Below, piece by piece: positions 5,350-7,953 of a stretch of DNA of 7,953 nt. The position numbers and the translations under genes were made by a program. Origin of the DNA: Deltaproteobacteria bacterium (GTDB lineage: Bacteria; Myxococcota_A; UBA9160); NCBI GenBank assembly GCA_003520425.1, contig DOUU01000370.1, positions 428-8,380 on the forward strand. Reading direction: 5' to 3'. How positions within the stretch are numbered: position 1 is the stretch's first letter; each line of letters starts with the position of its first letter. A model generated the notes under the pieces. That model saw only the letters and a list, made by a program, of their open reading frames with translations, searched no databases and was not told where the DNA came from.

Positions 5350-6654
5350 ATGCGGATCGTGTTCGCGCAGCGGCGACGCCGATTTCTCGAGGCGATGGGT
5401 CCCGATGCGGTGGCAGTGATCCTGGGCGCCCGCCTGGCGACGCGTTCTGCCGACACCCACTTCCCGTTTCGACAAGACAGCGACTTCTGGTACATGACGG
5501 GTTTCAACCATCCCCACGCCGCGGCCGTCCTTCGAACCGACGGCGGGCCGGCCTTTACGCTCTTCGTCGAGCCGCGCCAGCCCGAGGCGGAGGTCTGGAA
5601 CGGCTACCGCCCCGGGGTCGAGGGCGCGGTGCGAGACTACGGTGCCGACGCCGCCTTCCCCGCCGATGAGCTCATCGCGACCGTGCCGACGCTGCTCGAG
5701 AAGGTGCGAAGGGTCTTTCACGTCCTCGGTCGGGATGCCGCGCTCGACGCGAAGCTCGTCGAATCCCTCGAGACCATGCGCTTGCGCTCGCGCATGGGCC
5801 TTGTCCCGCCGACCGAGATCGTCGACCCGCGATCGATCCTGCATGAGATGCGCCTGTTCAAGGAGCCGAGCGAGCTCGAGATCATGTGCCAGGCAGCGGA
5901 CATTTCGCGCGAGGCGCATGCAGCCGCCGCCCGTCTGGCCCACAGCGGCGCCTACGAGTATGAGCTCGAGGCGATGCTCGACTTCACGTTCCGCAGACGC
6001 GGCGCGTCGGGCCCCGCCTACTCGACAATCGTGGGCGGAGGCAAGAACGCCACGGTCTTGCACTACATCACCAACGACCAGCCGCTGCGCGAGGGAGAGC
6101 TCGTGCTGGTGGATGCGGGCTGTGAGCTCAAGGGCTACGCGTCGGATGTCACGCGAACCTATCCCATCGGCGGGAAGTTCGAAGGCGCGGCGCGCTCGGT
6201 GTATGAGGTGGTCTTGGCGGCCCAGGAGGCGGCCTTCGCGGTCGCCAAGCCGGGCGCCACGCTCGAGCAGTTGCATACGACTGCGGTGCGTGTGCTCACC
6301 GACGGCATGGTGCATCTCGGCCTCTTGTCTGGGAATCTCGACGACCTCGTCGCGAGCGACGCCTATCGCAAGTACTACATGCACCGCACGAGCCACTGGC
6401 TCGGCCTCGACGTGCACGATGTAGGCGCCTACACCGCGAATGGAAAGCCGCGTCCGCTGGAACCGGGAATGGTGTTCACGATCGAGCCCGGCCTCTACGT
6501 TTCCGCCGATGCAGAAGCCGCAAGCCCGCGTCTTCGAGGGATCGGCGTGCGAATCGAAGACGATGTGCTGATCACGCCCAGCGGTCACCAGAATCTGACC
6601 GCTGCGATCCCCAAGCGCCCCGAGGATGTTGAGGCTTGGGTGCGCGGCGCCTAG
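5350..6654 (+). CDS. pepP: Xaa-Pro aminopeptidase, M24B family (PepP-type)
   Basis: Cytoplasmic dinuclear-metal (usually manganese) peptidase that removes the N-terminal residue ahead of proline. The length of 434 residues is close to E. coli PepP. The N-terminal AMP_N domain (about 5-140) includes [20 protein letters not shown] (38-57). The C-terminal pita-bread domain (about 174-412) contains all five metal ligands: Asp255 (VLVDAG), Asp266 (SDVTRTYPI), His349 ([11 protein letters not shown]), Glu379 (FTIEPGLY) and Glu403 ([10 protein letters not shown]). The substrate-site His356 and the His238 region (TVLHYITND) are also present. The ATG at 5350 lies 15 nt after the lipoprotein stop without a strong Shine-Dalgarno, which suggests read-through from the upstream gene. 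A 12-bp perfect palindrome (6647-6658) spans the stop codon but has no T-tract. The enzyme is expected to be active. Prolidase is less likely given the AMP_N domain and length. Confidence 0.93.
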   Translation: MRIVFAQRRRRFLEAMGPDAVAVILGARLATRSADTHFPFRQDSDFWYMTGFNHPHAAAVLRTDGGPAFTLFVEPRQPEAEVWNGYRPGVEGAVRDYGADAAFPADELIATVPTLLEKVRRVFHVLGRDAALDAKLVESLETMRLRSRMGLVPPTEIVDPRSILHEMRLFKEPSELEIMCQAADISREAHAAAARLAHSGAYEYELEAMLDFTFRRRGASGPAYSTIVGGGKNATVLHYITNDQPLREGELVLVDAGCELKGYASDVTRTYPIGGKFEGAARSVYEVVLAAQEAAFAVAKPGATLEQLHTTAVRVLTDGMVHLGLLSGNLDDLVASDAYRKYYMHRTSHWLGLDVHDVGAYTANGKPRPLEPGMVFTIEPGLYVSADAEAASPRLRGIGVRIEDDVLITPSGHQNLTAAIPKRPEDVEAWVRGA

Positions 6655-6685
6655 GCGCGCACAGCTAGCGAGAGGAATGCGCCCG

Positions 6686-7953
6686 ATGGCGGACATCGAA
6701 TCGCTCCTGAAGGAGAAGCGCGTCTTCAAGCCCTCGCCTGAGTTTGCGGCGCGGGCGCACTGGAACCGCGCGAAGCTCGAAGCGCTGCGCCGCCAGGCGG
6801 CCCGCAATCCCGAAAAGTTCTGGGCGCAGATGGCCGAGGAGCACGTCTCCTGGTTCCGACCCTGGCGCAAGGTGCTGGATTGGAAGTTGCCCTACGCGAA
6901 GTGGTTCGTCGGGGCACAGACCAACGTCTCCTGGAACTGCCTGGATCGTCACCTGGAGGGCCCGAACGCGTGGAGGCGGAACAAAGCCGCGCTGCTGTGG
7001 GAGGGGGAGCCTGGGGACGTGCGGATCCTCACCTACGGCGAGCTCCACCGCGAGGTGGCCAAGTTCGCGAACGTGCTCAAGGGTCTCGGCGTCGCCAAAG
7101 GCGACCGGGTCGTGATCTACATGCCCATGATTCCTGAAATTGCCGTCGCCATGCTGGCCTGCACGCGGATCGGCGCTCCGCACAGTGTGGTGTTCGGCGG
7201 CTTCTCCGCCGAAGCACTGCGCGACCGCATCAACGACGTCGGCGCCAAGGTTGTCGTCACGGCAGACGGCGGATGGAGGCGCGGCAAGCCGATCGCGCTC
7301 AAGAACGCGGTCGACGAGGCCCTTTCCCACGCGCCGGCGGTGGAGAAGGTGGTGGTGGTCCGGCGCACCGCCGAACCGATCGTCTTGTACCCCGGTCGGG
7401 ACCTTTGGTGGCACGAGCTCATGGCCGGCGCCTCCGCCGATTGCCCGCCGGCAAAGCTCGACTCCGAACATCCGCTCTTCATCCTCTACACGAGCGGATC
7501 GACCGGCAAGCCCAAGGGCATCCTCCACACCACGGGCGGCTATCTCGTGCACGTGGCGACGACGACGAAGGTGATCTTCGACCTGCGAGAAGAGGACACC
7601 CTCTGGTGCACGGCGGACGTCGGGTGGGTCACCGGACATTCCTACGTGCTCTATGGCCCGCTCGCCGATGGCGCGACCTCGGTGATGTACGAGGGCGCAC
7701 CGATTCACCCCGGCCCCGATCGGCTTTGGCAGATGATCGAGCGGCATCGTGTCAGCGTCCTCTACACCGCTCCGACCGCGATCCGCACCTTCGTGCGCCT
7801 CGGCGAGGAGCATCCTCAACGGCACGATCTCTCCTCGCTCCGCCTGCTTGGAACCGTGGGCGAGCCCATCAATCCGGAGGCGTGGATGTGGTACCACCGC
7901 GTGATCGGAGGCAAGCGCTGCCCGATCGTGGACACGTGGTGGCAGACCGAAAC
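6686..7953 (+). CDS. acs: Acetyl-CoA synthetase, N-terminal two thirds (runs off the right edge)
   Basis: AMP-forming acetate:CoA ligase of the ANL superfamily. It activates acetate to acetyl-AMP and then acetyl-CoA, feeding the TCA cycle and glyoxylate shunt. 422 of about 650 residues are visible. The ACAS_N segment is at about 22-80 ([10 protein letters not shown] onward). The CoA-site ADGGWRRGK lies at 193-201, the P-loop [11 protein letters not shown] at 268-278, [10 protein letters not shown] at 311-320, [10 protein letters not shown] at 391-400, and DTWWQTE at 416-422, where the window ends. Residues corresponding to the Salmonella Acs acetate pocket (Val315, Thr316, Val391, Trp419) are conserved, which favours acetate over propionate. 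The acetylatable lysine near the C-terminus is outside. The ATG at 6686 is chosen because AGAGGA (6671-6676) lies 9 nt before it; the in-frame ATG at 6677 overlaps that Shine-Dalgarno. The gene lies 31 nt after pepP and is probably co-transcribed with it. Confidence 0.95.
   Translation, partial: MADIESLLKEKRVFKPSPEFAARAHWNRAKLEALRRQAARNPEKFWAQMAEEHVSWFRPWRKVLDWKLPYAKWFVGAQTNVSWNCLDRHLEGPNAWRRNKAALLWEGEPGDVRILTYGELHREVAKFANVLKGLGVAKGDRVVIYMPMIPEIAVAMLACTRIGAPHSVVFGGFSAEALRDRINDVGAKVVVTADGGWRRGKPIALKNAVDEALSHAPAVEKVVVVRRTAEPIVLYPGRDLWWHELMAGASADCPPAKLDSEHPLFILYTSGSTGKPKGILHTTGGYLVHVATTTKVIFDLREEDTLWCTADVGWVTGHSYVLYGPLADGATSVMYEGAPIHPGPDRLWQMIERHRVSVLYTAPTAIRTFVRLGEEHPQRHDLSSLRLLGTVGEPINPEAWMWYHRVIGGKRCPIVDTWWQTE

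Noticed and set aside
6647..6658. Perfect 12-bp palindrome GCGCCTAGGCGC across the pepP stop codon as terminator
   Set aside because: It has no T-tract and no loop, and acs follows after 31 nt with a good Shine-Dalgarno. Read-through is more likely than termination.
4423..6870. 815-codon open frame on the minus strand opposite the lipoprotein and pepP genes
   Set aside because: It is antisense to genes with intact family motifs and looks like no known protein. It is explained by codon bias of the opposite strand.
6665..7897. 410-codon minus-strand frame opposite acs
   Set aside because: It is a shadow of the acetyl-CoA synthetase gene, which carries all expected motifs on the plus strand.

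Overview
The window is high-GC, densely coding bacterial chromosome. The genes are ordinary housekeeping and regulatory families, with no insertion sequence, CRISPR array, rRNA, tRNA or phage gene. A lipobox-type secretion signal, an RNase D with two C-terminal HRDC-like modules, a stand-alone FIST protein and a plausible sigma-54 promoter fit a high-GC Gram-negative, for example a deltaproteobacterial or myxobacterial-type lineage. That assignment is an inference from gene style, and the sequence does not fix the taxon.

Left part (1-2356, minus strand). In transcription order: a FIST-domain protein (1199-2356), a 120-bp gap, an IclR-family regulator (320-1078), and a branched-chain-amino-acid aminotransferase that runs off the left edge (1-323). 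The regulator and aminotransferase overlap by four bases (GTGA), so they are probably co-translated. Two near-identical 17-bp dyads (GTTCC-N7-GGAAC type) sit at the start of the regulator gene and look like its own operators. FIST domains are proposed to sense small ligands such as amino acids, so a FIST/IclR/BCAT cluster could be an amino-acid-responsive unit.

Middle (2357-4137). A divergent promoter region of about 200 bp leads into RNase D (2560-3759, plus strand). Behind it is a 378-bp intergenic region that is the most interesting part of the window. It holds a perfect 12-bp terminator hairpin whose T-tract lies on the MINUS strand, a 78-nt element closed by a 13-bp perfect inverted repeat, a sigma-54-like -24/-12 site on the minus strand, and a 7-bp dyad about 117 bp upstream of the predicted start, where enhancer-binding proteins usually sit. 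Together these suggest an unannotated minus-strand small RNA of about 185 nt, convergent with RNase D.

Right part (4138-7953, plus strand). A predicted beta-propeller lipoprotein (4138-5334), an M24B Xaa-Pro aminopeptidase of PepP type (5350-6654) and the N-terminal two thirds of acetyl-CoA synthetase (6686 to the edge) follow each other with gaps of 15 and 31 nt. They are probably one transcription unit. All catalytic residues expected of PepP and of the visible part of Acs are present.
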